Shown: positions 45,170 through 54,534 of the stretch, one piece after another | How the letters are laid out: every line of letters starts with the position of its first letter | How positions within the stretch are numbered: the first letter of the stretch is position 1 | DNA from: Ascaphus truei | Taxonomy: Eukaryota; Chordata; Amphibia; Anura; Ascaphidae | Reading direction: 5' to 3' | DNA: 64,000 nt | Assembly (NCBI GenBank): GCA_036426205.1 | Contig: CM071586.1 | Location: 8,529,114 to 8,593,113 of the forward strand | Notes under the pieces: generated by a model | What the model was told of the DNA's origin: nothing | The model's database searches: none | The model's input: the letters and a program-made list of their open reading frames with translations, nothing else | Program-made: the position numbers and the translations under genes

Positions 45170-46665
45170 TGAAAAAAATGAAACTAAAAACATATATTCA
45201 GCGCTCAAACCTATTAAACCTAACCTTATACACTAATTTAAATGAATAAGTGCTCTAAATGACAAAAAGAGAATCCCCTTTATGGGAAACTGTATATGTG
45301 ATCCCTCACAAACTGACTTGGCAGAATGGGGAATGGCTGCCACAGGAATAAAACAGGCCTATCCACAAGGCATGTATACAAAGCATACACAAAAACAGAA
45401 AACATATATTACAAAACAATAATTTCCTAGGCGCACTGACAGATAGTTAAACCTGGCAAGAAGATTGCAGTCCCATGAATCAGACGATGATAAAGGTGAG
45501 ATCCACAGTCCACAATATTCGGTTCCTTTAAATGGGAGGCTGATCTGGGGATAGAAACAAGACAGCCATTGCGCAGTACCCAATGGTCAGTTCAGTACAC
45601 CCCCACCGTTGCTAGCTACTTACTTAAAAGTAGATACAAATGGGCCTCAAAAGGTTTCTTTGATTCCCTCACGGTTGGCTCCTGACTGGATACTTGCAGC
45701 TGGTGACGAAAGTCTCACTCCAAGCGTCAGCAACACCACAGACCGTGTGGAAAGAAAGATGGGCACCAATAGTGTGATACCAACACATTTATTGCTAAAA
45801 CAAGAGGGTTAAAAACATGCACTCACATGCCGTTATGCCCTATGCGTGACATACAACGTGCCGTCCGCTCACATGGGAGGGTGCCGAGGGGATGCAGGAG
45901 GCTGGAACCGGCGTGGGTCCCCGCTTCGTGGCCGCGACTCGGAGCGCCTAGTCCCTCCTCTGATGACGTTCCCACTAATCGAGCGTCAGCAGTCACGAAA
46001 CGCGCGTATGGTGGAGCCTCCAGGACGTGCTGCAACGTGCATACTCACTGAGAGGAGAAGAGGTCGATTTAGCTGGGAACGTCATCAGAGGAGGGACTAG
46101 GCGCTCCGAGTCGCGGCCACGAAGCGGGGACCCACGCCGGTTCCAGCCTCCTGCATCCCCTCGGCACCCTCCCATGTGAGCGGACGGCACGTTGTATGTA
46201 CGCATATAGGGCATAACGGCATGTGAGTGCATGTTTTTAACCCTCTTGTTTTAGCAATAAATGTGTTGGTATCACACTATTGGTGCCCATCTTTCTTTCC
46301 ACACGGTCTGTGGTGTTGCTGACGCTTGGAGTGAGACTTTCGTCACCAGCTGCAAGTATCCAGTCAGGAGCCAACCGTGAGGGAATCAAAGAAACCTTTT
46401 GAGGCCCATTTGTATCTACTTTTAAGTAAGTAGCTAGCAACGGTGGGGGTGTACTGAACTGACCATTGGGTACTGCGCAATGGCTGTCTTGTTTCTATCC
46501 CCAGATCAGCCTCCCATTTAAAGGAACCGAATATTGTGGACTGTGCATCTCACCTTTATCATCGTCTGATTCATGGGACTGCAATCTTCTTGCCAGGTTT
46601 AACTATCTGTCAGTGCGCCTAGGAAATTATTGTTTTGTAATATATGTTTTCTGTTTTTGTGTATT
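45170..46665 (-). mobile_element. Large foldback element (about 590-base arms) with 14-bp target duplication
   Basis: Arms 45,386-45,974 and 46,074-46,665 are near-perfect inverted copies, differing at a few bases. The 99-base loop (45,975-46,073) has TCACGAAACGCGCGTATGG at about 45,993-46,011. A unique tail (45,170-45,385, element 3' end on the minus strand) contains TATATTCAGCGCTCAAACC. ACTGGACACTGTAG is repeated exactly at 45,156-45,169 and 46,666-46,679. Identical open frames occur on the two arms but have no known domain and are judged non-coding. It lies in intron 2 of the zinc-finger gene. Arm identity implies recent insertion or gene conversion between arms. Confidence 0.85.
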
Positions 46666-46714
46666 ACTGGACACTGTAGAATTGAAGGGCATCCCAATGA
46701 AGTACTCCTTAGTG

Positions 46715-46993
46715 CAGGGGTGCGCAAACTGGGGGGCAGACTTTTCTGGGGGGTGGCACAGCGTTTAAAGAGGCCCCGCTCTGAGAGTGCGAGGCCTCTA
46801 TAAACTTACTTACCCGGCTTCACTCACACGTCTCTATGGCAACGCGGCCTCAAATGACGCCCGTTGCCATGGAGACATGACGCCGCGTGTCATGTGACAT
46901 GACATGACCAGCAGCAACATTAGAGGTGAGGGGGTCGTGAACAAGGAGGAGAGCAGGCAGGGAGGCGCAGCGCCGGGAGCTTGCGCACCCCTG
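46715..46993. mobile_element. hAT-type MITE, CAGGGGTGCGCAAA family, copy 1
   Basis: Terminal repeats CAGGGGTGCGCAAACTGGGG and TTGCGCACCCCTG are flanked by CCTTAGTG (46,707-46,714) and CCTTTGTG (46,994-47,001), an 8-base duplication with one mismatch, as hAT elements make. 279 bases, GC-rich, with TCAAATGACGCC and GTTGCCATGG inside. Non-coding. Relatives lie at 52.4, 54.5 and 60.4 kb. Confidence 0.85.
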
Positions 46994-47614
46994 CCTTTGT
47001 GTAAGGGCTTGTACATATTAGGCGCGTGCGTGATGTCATGCGCGCCTGCGATCCGTGGCCTGTGGGGTCTGGAGGAGACGCGACCAAGAGCAGCTCCGAT
47101 TCAATGTTTGGGGGCGTGCCGGGGACATCACGTGAGTAGTTGTTCCTCGTTAGCTGAACCGCGCACGTGACCTGCCAGTCGCGAGACATCAAAAGATTTT
47201 GTCTCGCAAAAAAATGGTTGCGTTGTCGCGCTCATGCACGCGCACTCTATGTCCGTGCGCATTGCCTTACAGGCTTTTGTGTGCGGCGCACACAACGTCG
47301 CACAAACAATGGTCGCGGGCTAAGCTTAAAATTCATATTATAGGTTCCAAAATAGGTTAAGCAAAAATATATTAAAGTAAAATATCTTGGTAAAAAATCT
47401 TTAGATGTAATCACACAGCCAGTTATTGATAAAACACTGAATGGTAATCACACCGTTACTATAGCAACAGTTCTACAGAAAGAATACAGATTATCCCCAT
47501 AAAGCCTCTCACGTTATCACCGTCCTTGCCAGAGCATCACTGCTTCATGTAGGCAAGAATGTCCGCCCTCATATACATTTGCCGCGCTCTCGGCCCTATC
47601 GGGCATGATGGGAA
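46994..47614. other. GC-rich segment with inverted ends, then intron sequence
   Basis: TACATATTAGGCGCGTGCGT near 47,020-47,040 has an inverted relative CACGCGCACTCTATGTCCGT near 47,237-47,256, which suggests another GC-rich MITE at about 47,010-47,271, though flanking duplications do not agree cleanly (TAA left, TTA right). 47,340-47,614 is plain intron. Confidence 0.35.
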
Positions 47615-47869
47615 GTCACTTACATATGCCGACCGCCGCCTTTCTGCTGCCCTCCTCCTCTTTCCGATTTGCGGCCTCAAATGACGCTGCGGACCTCACC
47701 AACTTGGCGTCTTGTCATGGCAAAGTGCCGTCGCCGTGTCAAATGACGTCGCGTTACCATGGCAACGAAACGCCGTGCGACATCACTTGGGTGACGTCCG
47801 CGGCATCTTTTGACTCTGCAAATCGGAAGGAGGAGGAGGGTGGCAGGAGGCGGCCGGCATATGTAAGCA
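47615..47869. repeat. Foldback MITE with CRE-like core
   Basis: Outer inverted repeats CACTTACATATGCCG and CGGCATATGTAAG, then a longer inverted match (CCTCCTCCTCTTTCCGATTT with its counterpart at 47,818-47,840). The core has TCAAATGACGCTG and GTCAAATGACGTCGCG and GTTACCATGGCAAC. The interior resembles the CAGGGGTGCGCAAA hAT MITEs although the ends differ. It lies about 110 bases before the next zinc-finger gene exon. Confidence 0.7.
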
Positions 47870-47979
47870 CCATTGGGCGGCGTCTTTTGAAATCCGCCGC
47901 TGTACGTCAGGCACACATGACCGGTCACATCCATCCTTTTTCACTGAAGTTTCACGTTTACTCTTTGTCTGTCTCGTAG

Positions 47980-48153
47980 GATTATGTTGTTGTGAAGAAG
48001 AATGGAGAACAGGTCCCTGAAGGTTTTAGCAAGGCTCACAGATCCCTCATAGAGCGTCAAACAGACTCGAGAGAGAGAAAGGACGGCAAGATGCTGATGA
48101 CCGAGAAAATAGTGGAACATGCCTCCAAGATCATCCACCTGCTGACTGGAGAA
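47980..48153 (+). CDS. Frog C2H2 zinc-finger protein, second coding exon
   Basis: A pyrimidine-rich acceptor (CTCTTTGTCTGTCTCGTAG, AG at 47,978-47,979) opens a 174-base exon in phase 0. It encodes 58 residues starting DYVVVKKNGEQVPEGFSKAH. It completes the LLTGE-DYVVVKK junction typical of Xenopus finger-associated boxes and contains a second copy of the same motif, MTEKIVEHASKIIHLLTGE. It ends at GAA/gtaaga (48,153/48,154), phase 0. The two boxes (ILNHALEIIYLLTGE and IVEHASKIIHLLTGE) look like an ancient internal duplication. Confidence 0.9.
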
Positions 48154-48865
48154 GTAAGATGTAAAATGTCTAATACCAAATTCATGCCAAGAGTCCTGCC
48201 TAGGACCAAACTAATCTAAGGACAATGGCATGTTTAATATGTTAAATGTAGCTAAATTATGCTTTAAAAAAAAACAAGTATTTTTTTGTGGTGAACAAAA
48301 ATTTTAGGGAGTTTTAACAATCTTTAACAACTGTGTTTTCTGGTGGTCACGGTTTCAATTCTCCAAGCTGTGTTCTGTGATTGACTAATGATTGCTTCAT
48401 AATTTCTGTGCGAGGAGCAGATATGCTTAAACCTAGATAGATTAGAAAAAAGTGTATTTAAGGCTAGTAAAAATCTTTCTAAGGAAGATGAGGTGAGAAA
48501 AGACGTATGCCCATCAAGATCAACCTTTGTCACATTTGGAGTATAGTCTGTGAAAAAGTGCAGTGTACCGTGGTAATCCGACAGCAGGCTCAAATCAAGT
48601 AAAAATAGCTATACTTAAGTAATAATTCCAGAAGAACAGGGCATTACTGGCCAATAATGCCCTGGCTGGAAGAGTTGATGCCCTGAGGCGAAGCTACTAT
48701 TATAGGCTAAATGTAGGCTTTTTTCATAAATAATAGACACTTTTGTATAGTTATATAGATGTTTTAAATTAAAATAAAATGGTAAATAAAAGCATTAAAG
48801 CATTAAGCATTAAAGCACCTCTATATAAACTTACACTGCAGCTATCTATATCCATACACTGCCGC
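48154..48865 (+). other. Intron sequence; hairpin near 48,640
   Basis: No exon seen. GGGCATTACTGGCCAATAAT followed by GCCC (about 48,640-48,663) is a short palindrome related to words at 38.88 and 41.43 kb. Confidence 0.5.
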
Positions 48866-49480
48866 CCTCTCTGTGTACATACACACACTGCGGCTACACA
48901 CACACTGCGGCTACACACACACTGCAGCTACACACACACACACAGCAGCTACACACACACACAGCAGCTACACACACACAGCAGCTACACACACACAGCA
49001 GCTACACACACACAGCAGCTACACACACACAGCAGCTACACACACACTGCAGCTACACACACACACGCACACTGCAGCTACACACACACGCACGCACACA
49101 CTGCACACACACGCTGCAGCCACACACACACTGCAGCCACACACGCTGCAGACACACAAACACGCTGCAGACACACACACACGCTGCAGACACACACACA
49201 CGCTGCAGCGACACACACACGCTGCAGCGACACACACACGCTGCGGCTACACACATACACACACACACTGCAGCCACACACACATACATACACACATTGC
49301 AGCCACACACACATACACACACACACACACACACTGCAGCCACACACACATACACACACACACACACACACTGCAGCTACACACACACACACACACACAC
49401 TGCAGCTACACACACACACTGCAGCCACACACGCGCACACTGCAGCTACGCGCACACTGCAGCTACACACACTCATAATG
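48866..49480 (+). repeat. CACACACTGCAGCTA minisatellite
   Basis: About 610 bases of tandem units of 13-30 bases, each a (CA)n run followed by CTGCAGCTA, CTGCAGCCA, CTGCAGA or CTGCAGCGA. Every unit carries CTGCAG or GCAGC. The variant order changes along the array, from GCAGCTA to GCAGACA to GCAGCGA to GCAGCCA. It lies in the long intron between the second coding exon and the KRAB-like exon. Open frames across it are artefacts. Confidence 0.93.
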
Positions 49481-50246
49481 CAGAATATCTCAAACGTTCC
49501 TTGTGATTCAATGGCAATGATAACGCAGACTATTCCACAATGATGTGGGAGTGGGTGGAATAACCCTGCTACATCTGTATATCACAGAGAGAGGATAACA
49601 TAGGCAGCCTGTGGTCGTTCAGAATACTTTATCCTGAGTTTTCGTGGCAACAGTATAGCAGCTTGGTCCTTAGGCCCAAATCGGTTTGATGAAAGAGTCC
49701 AAAGAGGGATCTGGGGCTCAAAGATTGTCAAGAACACGCATATTTGTCTGTTTTTGCTATCTTTAATTTGCAGGACGTTTCCATTTTTAAATGACCATAT
49801 AAGCATACAGATGTAGGGCTAGTAACGCCTGCCTAGTTCTTTCTCTATAGAAATGTACAGCAACCAAGACAATATGGCGTCCAAAATCTCTTCTAAAACC
49901 CTGTGGTTTATGAACTTAGCCCATTTCAGAAATAAGTAATTAGATACTCATAAACTCTGCAGTTGGGAGATTTGACTGATGAATGACGCCAACCATCTGA
50001 GGGAACCCCCTCTCTATTATTCACCTGGTGGTGCGCCGCACTTCCTTGTTTTTCGTCTTTTGTTCCAAATCAGTTTTAGTAGTCACAAATTGTGCAATCG
50101 CAAACTTTTCCTCTGCAGTCTGTCTGCAGGATAGTAGCCTGGTTAATGATTCCAGGGTTCTGCTGCCCCTGATATAGACAAGACTGAGGAATACCTACCT
50201 TATAGACCAGTGCTCTAGGTTTTGCAAATGTATCCATAATAATAAT
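49481..50246 (+). other. Intron; nothing recognised
   Basis: Unassigned intron sequence up to the target duplication of the next MITE. Confidence 0.5.
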
Positions 50247-50402
50247 CAGTGTTCGACAAACCTATACATTTGCTCGCCCCGGGCGAGTGGATTTAACCCC
50301 CGGGCGAGTAAATATTGGCCCAAGTAGCACACGTTTGGTACTAGGTGGCGAGTAGATTTTTTTGTCTGGCGAGTAGATTTTTTGGTGATTTGTCAACCAC
50401 TG
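50247..50402 (+). mobile_element. hAT-type MITE, CGGGCGAGTA family, with perfect 8-bp duplication
   Basis: Ends CAGTGTTCGACAAA and TTTGTCAACCACTG are imperfect inverted repeats. ATAATAAT occurs exactly on both sides (50,239-50,246 and 50,403-50,410), the 8-base duplication of hAT elements. It is 156 bases with GCTCGCCCCGGGCGAG hairpin words. It carries an extra 21-base direct copy around GGCGAGTAGATTTTTT that the sister copy at 63.0 kb lacks. Confidence 0.9.
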
Positions 50403-51379
50403 ATAATAATTATTTATTTGTTTTCCAAAACCAATATTGTATCATGAAAACACATTTGTTGCTGTATCCAGGTAAATGAATGTGAGTACTATTTGATAAA
50501 TGGTCATTGAGGCTCCCATGTAAGGGTATGTGATGGAGTTAATGTGTATGGGATGTCTAGGAAGCCCATATAAATAGGGATCCAGACCCTTTAATCCGCT
50601 GACACAATAACCCCTAGAGCTAGACCAATATTATATCAACTTGAAAGTCCATAGCATATCAATCAAAAATAAAGTACTCACGACCTTTGTTTTCTGGAAT
50701 TCTGGAAGGAGCGTACACTCAGCCCGAAATGATCATAAAAAGAGTTCTCCCAAGGGGGAGGGAATGGTGGTGTTCCAAATGGAACGCAGTTCCTGCACCA
50801 TTTGGCACGTTGTGCACCGCCAATTACCCTACCCCTTGGGAGAACTCTTTTTTTTGCTGCTCCTGATACACTGAAAAAACCCGAAGCTGGCTCAAGCAGA
50901 AATAGTCCTCCATATTAAGAAGGAATGTGGCGTCTTTTCCCATCACAGGCACTTATGCAGTTTGTGTTATTGTAGTGCAGGAAAATAGAATTATCATGAA
51001 ATTGGTGTTGGTGCAGGACTTTCCTGGCGATGCCAATCCATCGCAAAGAAAAACAAACAAAAATGTTATTTTTAACATCGTTTTAATACTACAGTATAGA
51101 TGTCTAGGATACAAATAAATCATATCATAACTGTTTAATATTTTATCCTTATAATGCTGTTCAACTACTAAAGAGAATCCCTATATTCATTTATGAGCTG
51201 TGTCGGAACGCTGGCATCTCTTGAATGCTTCTTGGAGGCCCCTGAAATTGCTGTGCACATTTTCTTTTCTTTTTTGTGTGTGTATTTTAACCATCAATAC
51301 ATTTGCAAGAATATCTTGTGTAACTAGTTGTATCGGGTGTAACATGCGCCAATCTAGCAGATCTTAAAGGTTATTAATG
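50403..51379 (+). other. Intron; contains a small inverted repeat at 50,736-50,853
   Basis: AAAAAGAGTTCTCCCAAGGG at about 50,738-50,757 is inverted at 50,833-50,853 (CCCTTGGGAGAACTCTTTTT), enclosing about 75 bases that can fold as CCAAATGG/CCATTTGG. This looks like a tiny MITE or foldback of about 120 bases. The rest is unassigned. Confidence 0.6.
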
Positions 51380-52165
51380 AAACATTGCTCTTTGTTTTCA
51401 CCTCTCCCGGTAATGCCTTGCTGTGTCTTGTCCCTCTTCCCCACTTTACTCCCTTTTCCGTCGTGCCCTGCTACTCCTTTGCACACTCTCTTCCCCCTCT
51501 TTGAACTCCCTGCCTTACTGTCTGCTCCTCTCTGTGCACACTACACATACTCCTCTCTTAGGCACGTTCTATAGTGCCGGGCGCGTGCTGCGTGTGCGCG
51601 GATTTCTATAGAAGGGCCGCGCGCACGGCAGGGAGAGGGGAGCCGACAAACAGCGCCGAAGATGAGGAAATTCTATATATTTCTTAAAGTTTTTTTTTTT
51701 TTTCTTTAAAAAATCTTATCTACGACTTTTTTTCACTCGCACACACATATACTCACGCATATATACACGCATATATACATTACTTGCAGCTCCCGGCACT
51801 ATATACAGGAAAAGCATGCGGCACGTGCACGCGCATTATATTACAGCCCTTACTCATCTCGTGTCTCCTCCTTGCCTTGCTGTCTCTGTTTCTTCCTTAT
51901 ACTCACCTTGCTGTCTCGACTCCCTCCTGCCCCATGAGCACACTGCTCTCCATTCCCTCCTCACTGTCATCCACCTGTCTCCTTTCCTTGCAGTCTTTCC
52001 TGCCTCCTTGCTGTATCTCCCTCCCCTCCGAGCTGTATCCCTCCCCCCCCCCCTCCGTGCCGCAGCTGTATCTCCCACCCCACCCTCCGTGCCGCGTCCG
52101 TCCCCACCCCCTCTCCGTGCCGTGTCTGTTTCGTCCCATCTGTGCCCCCTCCATCTTTCTAGATA
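51380..52165 (+). repeat. Pyrimidine-rich low-complexity tract, split by a MITE
   Basis: CT-rich words (CCTTGCTGT, CTCCCTCC, CCTCCGTGCCG) occur on both sides of the MITE at 51,561-51,849, so the MITE inserted into an older array. The part at 52,020-52,130 has tandem CCTCCGTGCCGCG-like units. Open frames are compositional. Confidence 0.7.
51561..51849. mobile_element. PIF/Harbinger-type MITE with TTA target duplication
   Basis: Flanked by TTA at 51,558-51,560 and 51,850-51,852. Ends GGCACGTTCTATAGTGCCGG and GCGCATTATATTACAGCCC are imperfect inverted repeats with GCGCGTGC and GTGCACGCGC just inside. The interior includes a T run at 51,690-51,702 and ATATACACGC repeats. 289 bases and non-coding. 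Confidence 0.72.
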
Positions 52166-52439
52166 AAATTGACCAAAATTCCTCACCATATTGTTTTGTC
52201 CTCTAATATAGCACTGAAATTAAACCTGCAAATCAAATTCAAAATGTCTAGAAGTCGAATTGTGATCCAAAATCTTGGGATTTTACAAAAGCTATGGAGC
52301 TGTAAATATCAGAAAGAGAGGTTCCAACAAGATATGCGGGTATAATAGGTGGGTGCACTAGGGGAGGGATAGACACAAACAGACCTCCTGCCTCCAGGTG
52401 GAGGGAGAGAGACAAGAAGACCCCAAATTGTATGCACTT
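52166..52439 (+). other. Intron; nothing recognised
   Basis: Unassigned intron sequence. Confidence 0.4.
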
Positions 52440-52743
52440 GAAACACCGATATTTTGGGGTGGAGGGGCGCGGCTGCTCCAGAGGCTCCGCGCTTCACCAA
52501 AGGCATTTAAATTAAAGGCCGTGGATCGCGCGAGGCCTCTATAAAACTCCCTGACCTCACTTACCATCCAGCGACGTGTCGTCATGGCAACCCTGCGTCA
52601 AATGATGTCACGTGACCCTGCAGGTTGCCATGACGACACGTCACTGGATGGCAAGGTAAGTGAGGTCAGGGAGTTTTACAGAGCCGTGCAGAGGGAAACA
52701 AGGCAGGGGGGTTGGTGCAGGATGAAAACTTTGCGCACCCCTG
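52440..52743. mobile_element. hAT-type MITE, CAGGGGTGCGCAAA family, copy 2, one end lost
   Basis: The right end AACTTTGCGCACCCCTG is intact. The left end is not recognisable, though GGCATTTAAATTAAAGGCCG and GCGAGGCCTCTATAAA match the copy at 60.4 kb. A palindrome with arms AAAACTCCCTGACCTCACTT and its inverse at about 52,543-52,677 surrounds GTCAAATGATGTCACGTGAC. Truncated. Confidence 0.75.
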
Positions 52744-53080
52744 AATTAGTTGGTCAGTAAACGTGTTGGAGCTGGGGTAAAATGTATACCACATTGGAAG
52801 AGAAAACGCTGGAAAACAAACACGGCGGAATGGAATGGAGCATAAAATCAAATGTTATTGGTACGATGTAAAATAAATGGGGTAATATGTTAAAAGTAAC
52901 ATCCGCGTTTGGTGAGCTGCAGTCAATGAATATGCCAGCTAATAAGTGGAATAAATATTAGCAGCTATAGCAAGGAGCACCTAAAAGTGGAATAACTAAT
53001 GCCTTAGTAAACTTAATTTAATTACCCTATTACATACACTGCCGACAGAGCTGAGTGATAATTATTCCCTCACTCACTTC

Positions 53081-53376
53081 GGCTGAGATTATACAGACTG
53101 CGATTGCGCTCTCGCGCGCCATCCCCAAATCGGCTAATGCCTATGAGGCTGCTCTGTTTGCGCACGACGGAGTGCGCTGAAGCGACCGCGATTTGAAGAG
53201 ACAAAAAAAATTGTCTTTTCACGCGCTGTCACGTGAGCTGGTTCAGCCACTGAGAGCGAACCAGCTTTGTGACGCCTCCGCATAGCCGCCAGCACAATGA
53301 GCAGAGATCGCTTCTGCTCCAACCGCGCGGCAAGGTAAGAGCTCACACTCTCGCAAGCAAGCAGAGTGTATGAGCC
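53081..53376. mobile_element. Possible Harbinger-type MITE, degenerate ends
   Basis: The ends GGCTGAGATTATACAGACTG and GCAGAGTGTATGAGCC are weakly inverted, and the interior is rich in GCGCTCTCGCG, CACGTGA and GCGAACCAGC words also found in the adjoining element. The right flank is TTA but the left flank is TTC, so the target duplication is not clean. Confidence 0.45.
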
Positions 53377-53379
53377 TTA

Positions 53380-53698
53380 GGCCCCGGACATGTTACCTGC
53401 TTGCTGGCGGAAGCGCGCTGAGGCGCGCTCCCGCTCAGCACTGAGCCCCTACAGCCGCAATTAGAGCGGCTTTAGTAGGGGCTCACCTGCGCTTCCGCGC
53501 GCTTGCGGAAGCGCAGGTCTTGGGGGAATTTAAAATTCCCCCGCTTGCCGGCGAGACAGGCCGGTCACGTGAGCGGTTCGCCCAATGAGGGCGAACCAGC
53601 TCCGTGATGTCACTGGCCCGCCCCCGGCCAGTGACGCGCCCGCCCCCTGACGGTCTGTCCCCCTTCTACCCCGATCCATGTCTCGTGTGTGTGTGTGT

Positions 53699-53739
<41 letters not shown>

Positions 53740-53824
53740 TGTGTGTATGTTTGTTGTATTTAATGCAAAGGTGTGTGTTGTGTGTTGTGCCTTTTTGTGT
53801 GCATGTGTGTGCCTTTGTGTATGC

Positions 53825-53876
<52 letters not shown>

Positions 53877-53946
53877 CATGTGTGTGTGTGTGTATGTGTA
53901 TGCGTGTGTGCGCGTGTGTGTGTGTGTGTGTATGTATATGTGTGTG

Positions 53947-53990
<44 letters not shown>

Positions 53991-54102
53991 CGTGTGTGCG
54001 CGTGTGTGTGTGCGTGAATATATTTATCAAAGTTGCACAATGTTAATAAATAATTTATTCTCACAACATGTCTTTTTTTTTTAATTTTTAAAATATTATA
54101 TA

Positions 54103-54141
<39 letters not shown>

Positions 54142-54295
54142 CCCCAGTGACACACACACTGACAGCTACCAAGTGACACACAGTGATACCCGCCTCCCAA
54201 GCGCTTGCTGTCTCCTCTGTAAGGACACCAAAAAGCTCCAGGTAGAGCGAGCGGCAGCAAGCGAGAGCGAGCAAGCGCCAAACATGGCCAAGGCC
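53380..54295. mobile_element. PIF/Harbinger-type MITE with TTA duplication and internal (GT)n
   Basis: Ends GGCCCCGGACATGTTACCTG and AAACATGGCCAAGGCC are inverted repeats, flanked exactly by TTA at 53,377-53,379 and 54,296-54,298. Of its 916 bases, about 330 are a (GT)n/GTGTATGC microsatellite at 53,683-54,015, and (CA)n occurs at 54,103-54,138. GC-rich ends include GCTTCCGCGCGCTTGCGGAA hairpins. The long histidine/threonine or cysteine/valine frames are artefacts of the microsatellite. Confidence 0.82.
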
Positions 54296-54534
54296 TTAGG
54301 TGTCCACACTGAGGCATTAGCTATCACACTTTTAGGTGCTCCTTGCTATAGCTGCTAATATTTATTACACCTATTAGCTGGCATATTCATTGACTGCTGC
54401 TCATCAGCGCGGGTGTTGGTTTTAACATATTACACCATTTATTTTATTTTACTTCATACCAATAATATTTGTTTTTATACTCCCTTCATTCAATTCCACC
54501 GTGTTTGTTTTCTGGGGTTAGCAATCCAATAGAG

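Larger units (their letters stand above)
52811..54515. repeat. Long inverted repeat (about 195-base arms) with nested Harbinger MITEs
   Basis: Arm 52,811-53,005 is repeated inverted at 54,311-54,515, sharing GCAAGGAGCACCTAAAAGTG and CCAGCTAATAAGTGGAATAA (imperfect) with counterparts in the right arm. Identity by eye is about 85 percent. Nearly all of the 1.3 kb between the arms is made of two Harbinger-like MITEs, so the original loop was only about 80-100 bases. No target duplication was found for the foldback itself. Confidence 0.8.

Noticed and set aside
45955..46012. Active hammerhead ribozyme in the 45-kb foldback
   Set aside because: CTGATGA at 45,959-45,965 does not give a pairing stem II with the downstream GAAAC, and the closer CTAATCGA is a damaged box; only a decayed relic is defensible.
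45359..46768. Identical 67-71 codon frames on the two arms of the large foldback
   Set aside because: Identity comes from the inverted repeat; no start context, domain or expression hint.
47010..47271. Harbinger MITE with clean TWA duplication
   Set aside because: Inverted ends are visible, but the flanks are TAA on one side and TTA on the other, so a direct target duplication is not supported.
48779..49543. 254-codon histidine/threonine-rich frame and reverse cysteine/valine frames
   Set aside because: Translation of a CA-rich minisatellite; every frame is open because the unit has no stop codons.
51784..52206. 140-codon leucine/serine/proline-rich frame and its reverse
   Set aside because: Pyrimidine-rich tract; overlapping frames on both strands are open for compositional reasons.
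53530..54274. Histidine- and cysteine-rich frames of up to about 200 codons
   Set aside because: They cross a (GT)n array inside a Harbinger MITE.
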